A DNA stretch of 64,000 nt. It comes from a bacterium. GTDB taxonomy: Bacteria > Planctomycetota > JAFGQW01. The notes under the pieces were generated by a model. The model was not told the DNA's origin and made no database searches. It worked only from the letters and a program-made list of their open reading frames with translations. This document shows, in pieces, positions 34,334 to 43,776 of the stretch (its first letter is position 1; each line of letters begins with the position of its first letter). The position numbers and the translations under genes are program-made. The stretch lies in NCBI GenBank assembly GCA_030426805.1, contig JAUHXU010000001.1:124001-188000 (forward strand), in the 5' to 3' direction.

Positions 34334-34846
34334 CTATGCTGTGGCGGGGGGTGCCTTCCCCCCCATCATGTCGAGGATTTGCCACATCGCCGACTGCGCG
34401 CGCTCGAGCGCCGCGCCACCGAGATCGACGGCCGGGACCGCGATCGGCTCGTCGTCGCCCTTGAACTGGATGCGGATCGAATCGCGGTCGACGTCCCGGA
34501 GCTTCGCGAGCTTCTTGCGGACGAGCATCAGGCCGAGCAGGCCCGCGACGCCGGGTGGCGCGGTGTCCCGGAGGAGGTCGTCGGTGAGAAGGCGCCGGAT
34601 CCCCTTCATGTCGAGCGGCCCGATCGCGGTCGCGTCCTCCTCGACCTCCGGGCCGCGCAGACGCCAGTAGGCGAACGCGCCCGGTTGCGCCTCGTGCTGC
34701 GCGGACCAGCACTCCGCACAGTAGTCGCGTCGCTCGACCGTCTCGGTATCGACGTGAAGCGCCGAGTAAAACGGCTCGTCCGGCGCGAGCACCTCGCCGC
34801 CGGCCGCGCAGACGCGCTCGGCACGGCGGACGTTCCAGTCGGTCAT
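34334..34846 (-). CDS. unknown protein with degenerate zinc-ribbon start
   Basis: A 170-residue protein without a name I can give. The N-terminus looks like a treble-clef or ribbon, with Cys13 and then Cys43-x2-Cys46 in RRDYCAECW; the partner of Cys13 is missing (CAAG where CxxC is expected). The rest is amphipathic, with GVAGLLGLMLVRKKLAKLRDV and DSIRIQFKGDDEPIAVPAVD. ATG at 34846 has a GAGGGG/GGGAG site. It begins 34 nt after the HEAT lipoprotein stop, so the two may be co-transcribed, and ends about 365 nt before the mraZ start. Confidence 0.7.
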   Translation of the reverse strand: MTDWNVRRAERVCAAGGEVLAPDEPFYSALHVDTETVERRDYCAECWSAQHEAQPGAFAYWRLRGPEVEEDATAIGPLDMKGIRRLLTDDLLRDTAPPGVAGLLGLMLVRKKLAKLRDVDRDSIRIQFKGDDEPIAVPAVDLGGAALERAQSAMWQILDMMGGKAPPATA

Positions 34847-34880
34847 CGGCTCCCGCCCCTCGACTCCATCCGGCCGGCGG

Positions 34881-35786
34881 TCACGCCGGTGGCCGCCACG
34901 ACGCGAACGCGTCGGGCTTCGAATTGGCCGCGAGGCCGGTGATCTTCGCGAGCGCGCCGCGGAGCGCCTTGCGGAGCGTGGCGCTGTCGTCGCCCTCGAA
35001 CTCGGACTGCGCAGCCCGCAGCCGCGCGACGAGATCGGGCACCGCCGCCGCACTGCCCAGGCGTCCGAGCGACGTCGCGACGGCACACGCGATCAGCGGG
35101 TCCTCGGCCCCGACGTGACGTCGCAGCGCCGCCTCGGCTTCCGCCGAGCCCTCGAACGCGCCGAGCGCGTGCGCGGCATCGACCTGCACGACGAAATTCG
35201 GGTCGCCGTCGAGCACCGCCGCGAGCGGAGCGACCGCGTCGCGGTTGCGGATCCGCCCGAGCGCGCGAGCCGCGAGGCGTCGGGCCGCGTAGCGCTCGGC
35301 GCCGAGTGTCTCGATCAGACCCGGCACCGACGGATCGCCGATACTGACGAGGCAGCCGGCGGCCATGTCGCGCAGGCCGACTGCGCGGGCGCCGCTGTCC
35401 GAACCACGGATGATCGTCAGCAGATACTCGAGCGAGTCGCGGTCGAGCAGGACGAGCTCCGCCGCCGCACGACGTGCTTCGGCCACGTCGTGCTGCTGGT
35501 AGCGATCCGACATGTAGCGGATCAAGTTCTCGACGAGTGTGTTCCGCGCCGCGGGCGACAGCGCCAGCCACGACGACCGGGCGGTCGTCCACCGCGGATC
35601 GCGGTCGACGAAGAGCTTCCAGTAGTCCGGAAGCGCCTGCATCTCGGTGTCCGTCAGTGCCGGGCGCTCCGGCTCCTCGACGGGCCCGCTCCCGCACCCC
35701 CCGACGAGCGATGCGACGAGCCCCACGAGGCACGCGAGCGCGCAGTTTCGGCGGCGGCGAAAAGACGAGTTCCGTGTCCCTGGCAT
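34881..35786 (-). CDS. HEAT-repeat lipoprotein
   Basis: A 301-residue exported protein. After a basic start, a hydrophobic signal (CALACLVGLVASLVGGC) ends in a lipobox with the Cys at about 31. From about 130 on there are alpha-solenoid repeats of the HEAT/PBS-lyase kind, for example SVPGLIETLGAERYAARRLA, RNRDAVAPLAAVLDGDPNFV and AAVPDLVARLRAAQ, each with the conserved pattern of Ala, Leu and Asp/Gly. Such solenoids bind proteins; no enzymatic residue is visible. The ribosome site is weak. It diverges from dnaE, with 97 nt between the starts. Confidence 0.8.
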   Translation of the reverse strand: MPGTRNSSFRRRRNCALACLVGLVASLVGGCGSGPVEEPERPALTDTEMQALPDYWKLFVDRDPRWTTARSSWLALSPAARNTLVENLIRYMSDRYQQHDVAEARRAAAELVLLDRDSLEYLLTIIRGSDSGARAVGLRDMAAGCLVSIGDPSVPGLIETLGAERYAARRLAARALGRIRNRDAVAPLAAVLDGDPNFVVQVDAAHALGAFEGSAEAEAALRRHVGAEDPLIACAVATSLGRLGSAAAVPDLVARLRAAQSEFEGDDSATLRKALRGALAKITGLAANSKPDAFASWRPPA

Positions 35787-35847
35787 GCCCCAACTATGGA
35801 GCCGCGGCGGAAACCTGTCAACTCGTGCGACCGCATCGTGGCGGCGC

Positions 35848-35853
35848 TATAAT
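35848..35853 (+). promoter_or_regulatory. -10 box upstream of dnaE
   Basis: A perfect TATAAT lies 30 nt before the dnaE start, in the short divergent gap. The region 17 nt upstream does not hold a good -35, so only the -10 is supported. Confidence 0.5.
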
Positions 35854-35883
35854 CGCCCTTCGGTCCGAGTCCGGGGAGGGCCC

Positions 35884-38800
35884 ATGGCGTCCGACTTCAT
35901 CCACCTGCACGTCCACAGTCACTACAGCTTGCTCGACGGCGCGGCGAAGGTCGACCGGCTCGTCGAGCGCGCGGTCGACGAGCAGATGCCCGCGTGTGCA
36001 CTGACCGATCACGGCGTGATGATCGGTGCGGTCGAGTTCTACCAGAAGTGCAAGGCCAACGGCGTCAAGCCGATCATCGGCATGGAGGCCTACCTGACGG
36101 CCGGCAGCCGGCACGACCGGCGCCCCGTGAAGCAAGGCGGGAGTCCGACCTACCACATCACGCTGCTCGCGCGCGACAACGACGGCTACCGCAACCTGAT
36201 GAAGCTGTCGAGCATCGGCTTCCTCGAGGGGTTCTACTACCGCCCCCGCGTCGACCTCGAAACGCTGCGCGCGCACGCCAAGGGCGTGACGGCCCTGAGC
36301 GGCTGTCCGAGCGGCGAGATCCCGAAGCTGCTCGTCAAGGGCGACATCGACGGCGCCGAGGCCGTCGCGCGCCGCAACCTCGAGATCTTCGGCGAGGACG
36401 GGTTCTTCCTCGAGGTGATGCGCCACGGGATCGACGACGAGAAGACGATCGTCGAAGGGCTCGTCGAACTCCACAAGCGCACCGGGATCCCGCTCGTCTG
36501 CACCGCCGACGTGCACTACGTCCGCCCCGACGACGCCGAGGCGCAGGAGGTGTTGATGTGCATCAACACCCAGAAGACGCTCGACGATCCGACGCGGATC
36601 CAACTCCAGGACTACCCGCTCTACTTCCGCCCCGCCAGCGAGATGAAGGACCTCTTCGTCGACCTGCCCGGCGCGGTCGAATCGACGCTGCGGGTCGCCG
36701 AGTCGTGCAACGTCGACCTCGACTTCTCGACGCACCACCTGCCGCGCTTCGACCCGCCCGACGGCCTGAGCGACGACGACTACCTGCGAAAGCTCGTCGT
36801 CGACGGCGCGAAGATCCGATACGGCTCGCCGCTGCCGGACAAGGTCACGAAGCGCATCGACTACGAGCTGGGCGTGATCCGGAAGATGGGCTTTTCGAGC
36901 TACTTCCTGATCACGTGGGACTTCATCCACTTCGCGCAGACGCAGTCGATCCCGGTGGGCCCGGGGCGCGGCAGCGCCGCCGGCTCGATCGTCGCGTATT
37001 CGCTCGGCATCACCGCGCTCGACCCGCTCGAATACGACCTGATCTTCGAGCGGTTCCTCAACCCGAGCCGCATCAGCATGCCCGATATCGACATCGACTT
37101 CTGCACCGACGGGCGCGAGCGGGTGATCGACTACGTGCGCGACAAGTACGGCGATGACCGCGTCGCGAGCATCATCACGATCGGAACGCTCGCGGCGCGT
37201 GCGGTGATCCGCGACGTCGGACGCGTGTTGCGCGTGCCGTTGCCCGAGGTCGACCAGATCTGCAAGAAGATCCCCGGCACGCCCGGCATGTCGCTCGACA
37301 CCGCGTTCGCGCAAGACAAGGAGCTGACCGGGCTCAAGGAGTCGACCCCGGTGCACCGGCGCCTGTTCGACATCAGCGAGCGCCTCGAAGGCGTCGCGCG
37401 CCACGCCGGCACGCATGCGGCGGGGATCGTGATCGCGGACAAGCCGCTCGCCGAATACGTCCCGCTCTACAAGCGCGGCGACGAAGTATCGACGCAATAC
37501 ACGATGGACAAGCTCGAGGACATCGGGCTGCTCAAGGTCGACTTCCTCGGGCTGAAGACGCTGACGCTGATCGAGCGCGCGCTCGCGGAAGTCGAGCGCC
37601 GGCACGGCGAGCGGCCGTCGATGGAAACGCTGCCGCTCGACGACGCGAAGACGTATGAACTGCTCGCGGCCGGACGCGCCGGCGGCGTCTTCCAGGTCGA
37701 GTCCGAGGGCATGCGCGACATCCTCGTGCGCCTCGTGCCGGACCGCTTCGAGGATCTGATCGCGATCCTCGCACTCTACCGCCCGGGCCCGCTGCAAAGC
37801 GGCATGGTCGACACCTACATCAACCGCAAGCACGAGCGCGAGGAGGTCGCCTACCTCCACCCCGAACTCGAGCCGATCCTCGACGAGACGTACGGCGTGA
37901 TCCTGTATCAGGAGCAGGTCATGCGGATCGCGAACGTGCTCGCCGGCTTCTCGATGGCCGATGCGGACAGCCTCCGCAAGGCGATGGGCAAGAAGAAGCC
38001 GGAGGTGATGAAGAAGTTCAAGTCGAAGTTCATCGACGGCGGCGCCGAGCGCGGTATCGACGGCACGTTGATGGACGAGATCTTCACGCAGATCGAGTAC
38101 TTCGCCGGCTACGGGTTCAACAAGTCGCACTCGGCCGCGTACGCGATGATCACGTATCAGACCGCGTGGCTCAAGGCGAACCACCCGCTCGAGTTCGCCG
38201 CGGCGCTGCTGACGCAGGACATGGCGAACACCGACAAGCTGATCGCGTACAAGCGACAGGCGGAGGAGTCGGGGATCGAAGTGCTCAAGCCGTCCGTCAA
38301 CGCGAGCCAGTGGGCGTTCACGGTCGAGGGCTCCGCGATCCGCTTCGGGCTCGGCGGCATCAAGGGCGTCGGCGACAAGGCGATCGAGTCGATCGTCGCG
38401 GCGCGCGAGGCGCGCGGGACGTTCGACTCGCTGTTCGGCGTGACCGAATCGTGCGACGTGCGCGCGGTCAACAAGACCGCGCTCGAGGCGCTGATCAAGG
38501 CCGGCGCGCTCGACGAGCTCGGCCAGCGCGGTGCGTTGCTCGCGGCGGTGGACGAAGCGCTCGGCCACGGCGGGCGCGTCGCGAAGGACCTGATGGCCGG
38601 TCAGAGCGGGCTGTTCGACGACGGCGAGGCAGACCTTCCGCCGCCGAAGCTCCCCGACGTGCCGGACCTCGACGACAAGACGCGGCTCGCCGGCGAGAAG
38701 GCCGCGCTCGGCTTCTACCTGTCGGGCCACCCGCTCGAGGAGCACAAGGAGGCGATCGCGACCTACGGCACGTGCACGATCGACAAGCTCGAACGCAAGG

Positions 38801-39327
38801 AAGACGGCGCCGAGGTCTACGTCGGTGGCTTGTTCAGTTCGATCGGCCTGCGCATCATCAAGAACGGCCGGCGCGCCGGCGAGAAGATGGCGTCGTGCCA
38901 GTTCGCGGACCTGACCGGCGAGGCACCGGCGGTCCTCTTCCCCGACGCGTATCAAGCGCACGCGAGCATGCTGCTCGAGGACGTGCCGGTCGTCGTCAAG
39001 GCGAAGGTCGACCGGCGGCGCGACGTGCCGCAGTTGATGGTCGACCGGGTCGTGCCGCTCGAGGGCGCGGTCGAGGCGTTCGGCGCGCGCACGCTCGAGA
39101 TCCGGCTCAGCCACGATCGCCAGACCGACGAACTGCTCGAGCGCGTGCGCGACAAGCTGATCGACTTCCCCGGCGGTGCACCGGTGCGCTTCGTGATCGC
39201 CGGGGGCTCGAACGACCGTCCGCGCATCGTCGTCGCCGGCGACCAATACAAGGTGCGCCCCGGCGATGCACAGCTGATCCACGAGCTGGAGCTGCTCGTC
39301 GGCGAAGGCATGGTGCTGCGCGCGTAG
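35884..39327 (+). CDS. dnaE: DNA polymerase III alpha subunit
   Basis: The 1147-residue replicative polymerase subunit. It begins with the PHP domain (FIHLHVHSHYSLLDGAAKVD, LTDHGVM). The palm has GPGRGSAAGSIVAYSLGI and the catalytic aspartates in MPDIDIDFCTDGRERVIDYV. Then come ATHAAGIVI-like residues, LKVDFLGLKTLTLI, YRPGPLQSGMVDTYI, FNKSHSAAYAMITYQTAWLK and the C-terminal OB fold (about 960-1040). Length fits DnaE1-type enzymes. ATG at 35884 has GGAGGG 5 nt upstream. It stands alone; the next gene is convergent, 54 nt away. Confidence 0.98.
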   Translation: MASDFIHLHVHSHYSLLDGAAKVDRLVERAVDEQMPACALTDHGVMIGAVEFYQKCKANGVKPIIGMEAYLTAGSRHDRRPVKQGGSPTYHITLLARDNDGYRNLMKLSSIGFLEGFYYRPRVDLETLRAHAKGVTALSGCPSGEIPKLLVKGDIDGAEAVARRNLEIFGEDGFFLEVMRHGIDDEKTIVEGLVELHKRTGIPLVCTADVHYVRPDDAEAQEVLMCINTQKTLDDPTRIQLQDYPLYFRPASEMKDLFVDLPGAVESTLRVAESCNVDLDFSTHHLPRFDPPDGLSDDDYLRKLVVDGAKIRYGSPLPDKVTKRIDYELGVIRKMGFSSYFLITWDFIHFAQTQSIPVGPGRGSAAGSIVAYSLGITALDPLEYDLIFERFLNPSRISMPDIDIDFCTDGRERVIDYVRDKYGDDRVASIITIGTLAARAVIRDVGRVLRVPLPEVDQICKKIPGTPGMSLDTAFAQDKELTGLKESTPVHRRLFDISERLEGVARHAGTHAAGIVIADKPLAEYVPLYKRGDEVSTQYTMDKLEDIGLLKVDFLGLKTLTLIERALAEVERRHGERPSMETLPLDDAKTYELLAAGRAGGVFQVESEGMRDILVRLVPDRFEDLIAILALYRPGPLQSGMVDTYINRKHEREEVAYLHPELEPILDETYGVILYQEQVMRIANVLAGFSMADADSLRKAMGKKKPEVMKKFKSKFIDGGAERGIDGTLMDEIFTQIEYFAGYGFNKSHSAAYAMITYQTAWLKANHPLEFAAALLTQDMANTDKLIAYKRQAEESGIEVLKPSVNASQWAFTVEGSAIRFGLGGIKGVGDKAIESIVAAREARGTFDSLFGVTESCDVRAVNKTALEALIKAGALDELGQRGALLAAVDEALGHGGRVAKDLMAGQSGLFDDGEADLPPPKLPDVPDLDDKTRLAGEKAALGFYLSGHPLEEHKEAIATYGTCTIDKLERKEDGAEVYVGGLFSSIGLRIIKNGRRAGEKMASCQFADLTGEAPAVLFPDAYQAHASMLLEDVPVVVKAKVDRRRDVPQLMVDRVVPLEGAVEAFGARTLEIRLSHDRQTDELLERVRDKLIDFPGGAPVRFVIAGGSNDRPRIVVAGDQYKVRPGDAQLIHELELLVGEGMVLRA

Positions 39328-39381
39328 CGCGCGCGTCGCCGACCGCCCGAAACGGTCCCTGGGACGGGACAGTCTATGCGA

Positions 39382-40200
39382 TCAGGCCGAGCGGGTCGCC
39401 TCGACGTAGAGCATCGGGACCGTGAGGCGGAGTTCGCCGTGCTCGGCCGCGAGCGCATCGAGGCGGCGGCGGACTCGGTCGAAGACCGCATCGTCGTCGG
39501 TGACGCGGCGCCAGCCGTCGAGGAAGCCGATGCGCGTGAGGTGGTGGCGGAGGAACGCGTCGCCGTCTGCGTAGCGGAGCGTGAACCGGTCGTCGACGGT
39601 GTGGTCGACGCGCCAGCCGGCCGCCTCGAGCATCGCGCACAACCCGGGCTCGGTCGCGCGGTGTCCCTCCTCGGCGCGGAGCGCGTCGAGCCGGTCGGGC
39701 GCGCTCGCGGCCAGCTCCGCCTCGAACGCGCGGTAGAACTCGGTCATGTGGCCCTGGACGTTCGTCGTCAACGCGAGTCGCGCGCCCGGTCTCGCGACCC
39801 GCGCACATTCGACGAGCGCGGCCGGTGCGTTCGCGAAGTTGTTCACGCCGACGTTCGACACGATCACGTCGAAGACGCCGTCCGCGAACGGCAACCCCGC
39901 CCCGTCGCCGCGCACGAGCCCCACGTCGAGGCCGTGCACGTCGCGCTTGCACGCCGCACGCCGGAGCCCCGCGTCCCACACGTCCACCCCCACCCACGTC
40001 GACGACACCCCGTGCATCTCGGCGAGTTCGAGCAGCGGAAAGCCACACCCGCACCCCACGTCGAGCCCCCGCACGCCGGGCGCGAGCGCGATCCGATCGA
40101 GCAGCATCGCCCCGAACCGCGCCGACCACACCGACGCCTCGTCGATCGCCGCCGCGTGCGCGGGATCGGCCGGGTTGAACACGGGGTCGCCGGGATGCAT
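39382..40200 (-). CDS. class I SAM-dependent methyltransferase
   Basis: A 272-residue soluble protein with a Rossmann methyltransferase fold: motif I is GLDVGCGCGFPLLELAE, the acidic residue is in WVGVDVWDAGLRRA, motif IV region is FDVIVSNVGVNNFANAP, and motif VI is ARPGARLALTTNV. It is close in layout to the Methyltransf_11/UbiE group, but the substrate cannot be told. Start ATG at 40200. It follows the 31-codon ORF at 40209-40304 by 8 nt and faces dnaE. Confidence 0.85.
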   Translation of the reverse strand: MHPGDPVFNPADPAHAAAIDEASVWSARFGAMLLDRIALAPGVRGLDVGCGCGFPLLELAEMHGVSSTWVGVDVWDAGLRRAACKRDVHGLDVGLVRGDGAGLPFADGVFDVIVSNVGVNNFANAPAALVECARVARPGARLALTTNVQGHMTEFYRAFEAELAASAPDRLDALRAEEGHRATEPGLCAMLEAAGWRVDHTVDDRFTLRYADGDAFLRHHLTRIGFLDGWRRVTDDDAVFDRVRRRLDALAAEHGELRLTVPMLYVEATRSA

Positions 40201-40208
40201 CGAAATCG

Positions 40209-40304
40209 TCAGCGTCCGGCGTCGTCGAGGACGGTGGGCAGCACGATCGTCGGCATCGGGTGGTCGGCCTCGAGGTCAGTCCAGCGATACATGGTCACGG
40301 TCAT
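40209..40304 (-). CDS. 31-residue ORF, possible remnant of a cupin-type gene
   Basis: A very short frame with an excellent ribosome site (AGGAG, 6 nt before ATG at 40304), directly upstream of the methyltransferase gene. The peptide, with MYRWTDLEADHPMP near its start, resembles the first residues of small cupin proteins, which then continue with a barrel that is absent here. It may be a truncated gene left in the leader, or a short leader peptide. The resemblance is from memory of such proteins and is not a database match. Confidence 0.4.
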   Translation of the reverse strand: MTVTMYRWTDLEADHPMPTIVLPTVLDDAGR

Positions 40305-40403
40305 CGGCGGCTCCTGACGGGTTCGGACCGAGTATAGCCGAATCCGAATTCCGCGCTCGGTTTCCGGTAGCGGCGTCGACGCGGGGGCGCGACACTGGGC
40401 GCC

Positions 40404-41459
40404 ATGACTACCGAATGCCTCCCCCCACCCGACGCGATGTGGGCCGCGTTCGTCGCGCGGGACGCGACGTTCGAGGGGCTCTTCGTCGCGGCCATCCGGA
40501 CGACGGGGATCTTCTGCCGACCGACGTGCGCGGCGCGGGTGCCGAAGCGCGAGAACGTCGAGTTCTTCGCCGACGCGTTCGCTGCCCGGGCCGCCGGCTA
40601 CCGCCCGTGCAAACGGTGCCGACCCGACGAAGCGGCCGGCGCGATCCCCGCGTGGCTGCAGCCCCTCGTCGCCCGCATGGACGCCGAGCCGGGGCGGCGC
40701 ATCACCGACGCCGACATCCGTGCGCTCGGCATCGAGCCGGGGCGCGTGCGACGCTGGTTCCGGACGAATCGCGGCACGACGTTTCACCGCCACGCCCGGG
40801 CGCGTCGGCTCGGCATCGCGCTGGACAAGATCCGCGACGGCGACGACCCGATGGCCGTCGCGTTCGACGTCGGCTGGGAATCGGTCAGCGCGTTTCGCGA
40901 CGCATTCGGAGCGCGGTTCGACCGCACGCCGACAGCGAGCCGTGGCGCGACGCGAGTCGTCGTGCGCCGGCTGACGACGCCGCTCGGCCCGATGATCGCC
41001 GGCGCGACCGACGACGGTGTCTGCCTGCTCGAGTTCGACGAGCGCCCTCGGGTCGATCGCCAGGTCGCTGCGCTCCTGCGGCGCCTCGACTGCGCGATCG
41101 TCCCCGGCGAGCACCCGCACGTCGACTCGCTCCGCGCCGAACTCGGCGCCTGGTTCGCGGGCGACGCGGCCCGTTTCACGACGCCACTCGTCCTCGCCGG
41201 CACGCCGTTCGAGGTCGAGGTGTGGCGCGCGCTGCAACGGATCCCCCACGGCGAGACACGGTCGTACGAGGCGATCGCACGGGCGATCGGCAGTCCCGGC
41301 GCGAGCCGCGCGGTCGGCCGCGCCAACGGCGCGAACCGGATCGCGATCGTCGTGCCGTGCCACCGCGTGGTCCGGGCCGACGGCGCGCTGGGCGGCTACG
41401 GCGGCGGCGTGTGGCGCAAGCAGCGGCTACTCGAACTGGAACGGCAACCCCGCGAGTAG
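40404..41459 (+). CDS. ada: Ada: DNA methyl-repair protein and regulator
   Basis: A 351-residue bifunctional protein. The N-terminal domain holds the four zinc cysteines Cys38, Cys42, Cys69 and Cys72 (IFCRPTC and CKRC), one of which accepts methyl from phosphotriesters and switches on DNA binding. An AraC-like helix-turn-helix region follows (about 90-165). The C-terminal domain has the O6-methylguanine acceptor Cys319 in VVPCHRVV. All three parts are intact. It shares a 100-nt gap with the divergent 31-codon ORF; no clear Ada box was recognised. Confidence 0.96.
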   Translation: MTTECLPPPDAMWAAFVARDATFEGLFVAAIRTTGIFCRPTCAARVPKRENVEFFADAFAARAAGYRPCKRCRPDEAAGAIPAWLQPLVARMDAEPGRRITDADIRALGIEPGRVRRWFRTNRGTTFHRHARARRLGIALDKIRDGDDPMAVAFDVGWESVSAFRDAFGARFDRTPTASRGATRVVVRRLTTPLGPMIAGATDDGVCLLEFDERPRVDRQVAALLRRLDCAIVPGEHPHVDSLRAELGAWFAGDAARFTTPLVLAGTPFEVEVWRALQRIPHGETRSYEAIARAIGSPGASRAVGRANGANRIAIVVPCHRVVRADGALGGYGGGVWRKQRLLELERQPRE

Positions 41460-41468
41460 AATGCGGGC

Positions 41469-43712
41469 ATGACCCGAACACGCCTCCGCGGGATCGTCGT
41501 CGTGATCGCCTTGGCCGCGATCGTGCGCGGCGATGTCGGCGCGCAATCCGGCGACGCCCCCCCATCGCTGCCGCGCAACGCGCTCCGTCGACTCGACGTG
41601 ATCGCGCGCGAACTCGCGAAGAAAGGGCTCGAGCGCGAAGCGACGACGACGATCGACATCCTCCGCGACGCGGGATACGACCCGAAGTCGATCGATCGAC
41701 TGGTCGCGACGTGCGCACGCGCAGCCGAGCGGGCACGCTCCCGCCCGGCCGACCGCGGCGACGTCCGACGCGTCGAAGGCGTGCTGAAGGTGCTCGCCGC
41801 GGCACTCCCGCGAGATGCTGCCGCCAACGCGACGATCGCGCGAACGATGCTCCGCCTGGACGCGACGTCGCGCCCGGCACACGAGGCGCTCGGCCACGTC
41901 GAGCACCGCGGCACATGGATCACACCCGAGCGCAAGACGATCCTCGCCCGACGCGACGCGATCCAAGACGCCGTGCACCGCGCTCGGCGGCTCGACGTCC
42001 CGCTGGTGACTCGCACGAGTCGCGCGGCACTGCTCCGCGCGATCGGCCGCGACGACGGGACGACCGTTCGCGCGGACAAGTTCGTCGCCCACGGCACGAT
42101 CTCGACCGACCGACTCACGCGCCTCGTTCGCGCCGCCCTGCGGGCGCACGCACTGTCGTCGTGGCTCCGCACCGGACAGCTCATACTGCCCGAGCACGGC
42201 ACGACGAATCAGCTCGTGGTCGTCGAGACGAACAAGGCCTACCTCGACGCCATCGACAAGCTCGTCGCCGCCGGCTGGATGACGGCCGACTACGCAGGGT
42301 CGGTCCGCGAGCACGCATCGTGCATCGTCCGCGGCTACCGGCTGACCTACCTCAGCACCCACGCACACCGCGCGGCGTTCCTGCTCTACATGCTGAGCGG
42401 CGCGTGGGAGGAGCACGCCTACGGTGGCACCGTGCAGCCGTGCCTCGTGGCAGGGCACCTGAACTGGATCTGCCTCTCGTTCCTCGGAGGCCCGTTCGCG
42501 AGGCTGCTCACCGACCCGACGGTGTCGGAGACGCCGCGCCGGTACGCGGGCGAAGAAGCGGCCGAACGCGAGGCCGCGAAGCGGATGGCCGGCGCGGGCA
42601 TCGCCGGCAGCCGTTCGTGGATGCGATACCTCGCGTCCCGCGAGGAAGATCCGTCATGGTCGCGCTCGATCGTGCCGCAGATCGGCGACGTCCAGGGCGA
42701 CGACCTGCTGAAGAGCACGTTCGTCGTCGAGTTCCTGCAAGAGCGCGGGACGCTCGTCGACCTGATGCGCGCGAGCAGCCTGAAGACGAAGGACCCGGTC
42801 GTGGTCCGCAAGCGTCTCGTCGACGCACTCGGCGAACCGCTCGCGACGTTCGAGGCGCGCTGGCGTCGTTGGCTGCTCGCCGAGGAGTCGATCGGCTTGA
42901 TGCAACGACTCGGCGGCGGTGCGACGCCCGCACCGCTCCCGGCCGACGCGACCCGGGCGCTCACCGCGGTCAACGCGATCCGCAAGCGCGCGTGGAACGA
43001 GGAGCAGTTCGGCCCGTTCGTGCCGACGACGCTCGACCGCACGCTGTCGGTCGGCGCGCTCGCCCATGCGCGCTACCTCCACCGTCACCCCGACCAGGCC
43101 GCGAAGTGGCCCGACGCCCACGAGCAATACCCGGACCGCGAGGGCTTCAGCCCGGCCGGAAGCTGGGCCGGGCTGCACTCGGTGATCGCGCCCGGTTCCG
43201 CGTCACCCGATGACGCGATCGCCGATTGGATGGGCACCTTCTACCACCGCCTGCCGCTCGTCGTGCCCGGCCTGATCAAGATCGGCTGGGGCTACGACCA
43301 CCGCATCGCGGTGCTCGACAGCGGCTCGATCACGAACCCCGATCTCTACGTGGGGCATGTGGCGTGGCCGACACCGAACGCGACCGGCGTACCGACGGCG
43401 TTCGTGCCGGAGTTGCCGAACCCGGTCCCCGGCGAAGACCAATCGGCCTGGGGGTATCCGATCACGATCCAGTTCCTCGGCGACGCCCGGCACGTGACGA
43501 TGACGCTGTCGCGCGGCAAGAAGCCCGGCGACCCGGTGGAGTGCCATTACCTGACGCCGTACGCGCCGAAGAACGTCGAGTTGGCGCCGAGCAACGCGTT
43601 CTGCCTGATCCCGAAGGCGACACTCGCGAGCAACGCGTGGTACCACGTCGTCGTGACGCCGGACGGCGTCGACGGTGGCGAGGCGATCGCCTGGTCGTTC
43701 AAGACGCGTTGA
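41469..43712 (+). CDS. large exported protein with CAP-like domain
   Basis: A 747-residue protein with signal peptide (LRGIVVVIALAAIVRGDVGAQ). The first 470 residues form a helical region that I cannot name. It includes EHASCIVRGYRLTYLSTHAH and WEEHAYGG, not a clean HExxH protease motif. From about 495 a segment resembles a CAP/SCP domain (LTAVNAIRKRAWNEEQFG, SVGALAHARYLHRHPD, then SVIAPGSASPDDAIADWMGT). The last 70 residues or so, with WYHVVVTPDGVDGG and AWSFKTR, look like an Ig-like end domain. It starts 9 nt after ada with a poor ribosome site. Confidence 0.75.
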   Translation: MTRTRLRGIVVVIALAAIVRGDVGAQSGDAPPSLPRNALRRLDVIARELAKKGLEREATTTIDILRDAGYDPKSIDRLVATCARAAERARSRPADRGDVRRVEGVLKVLAAALPRDAAANATIARTMLRLDATSRPAHEALGHVEHRGTWITPERKTILARRDAIQDAVHRARRLDVPLVTRTSRAALLRAIGRDDGTTVRADKFVAHGTISTDRLTRLVRAALRAHALSSWLRTGQLILPEHGTTNQLVVVETNKAYLDAIDKLVAAGWMTADYAGSVREHASCIVRGYRLTYLSTHAHRAAFLLYMLSGAWEEHAYGGTVQPCLVAGHLNWICLSFLGGPFARLLTDPTVSETPRRYAGEEAAEREAAKRMAGAGIAGSRSWMRYLASREEDPSWSRSIVPQIGDVQGDDLLKSTFVVEFLQERGTLVDLMRASSLKTKDPVVVRKRLVDALGEPLATFEARWRRWLLAEESIGLMQRLGGGATPAPLPADATRALTAVNAIRKRAWNEEQFGPFVPTTLDRTLSVGALAHARYLHRHPDQAAKWPDAHEQYPDREGFSPAGSWAGLHSVIAPGSASPDDAIADWMGTFYHRLPLVVPGLIKIGWGYDHRIAVLDSGSITNPDLYVGHVAWPTPNATGVPTAFVPELPNPVPGEDQSAWGYPITIQFLGDARHVTMTLSRGKKPGDPVECHYLTPYAPKNVELAPSNAFCLIPKATLASNAWYHVVVTPDGVDGGEAIAWSFKTR

Positions 43713-43724
43713 CCGGTACGTGCG

Positions 43725-43748
43725 ACGAGCCGCCCCGGGGCGGCTCGT
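43725..43748. terminator. bidirectional palindromic terminator
   Basis: A perfect 24-nt palindrome, ACGAGCCGCCCC followed by its complement, sits in the 64-nt gap between two convergent genes. T-runs are short on both sides, so strength is uncertain, but position and stem stability support a shared terminator. Confidence 0.65.
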
Positions 43749-43776
43749 TCGCGGTTCGGCGTGTTCGTGTCGACGG

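Noticed and set aside
35818..39282. Minus-strand open frame of about 1150 codons opposite dnaE
   Set aside because: Shadow of dnaE. No ribosome site, no recognisable motif, composition biased to Arg/Val/Asp/Leu.
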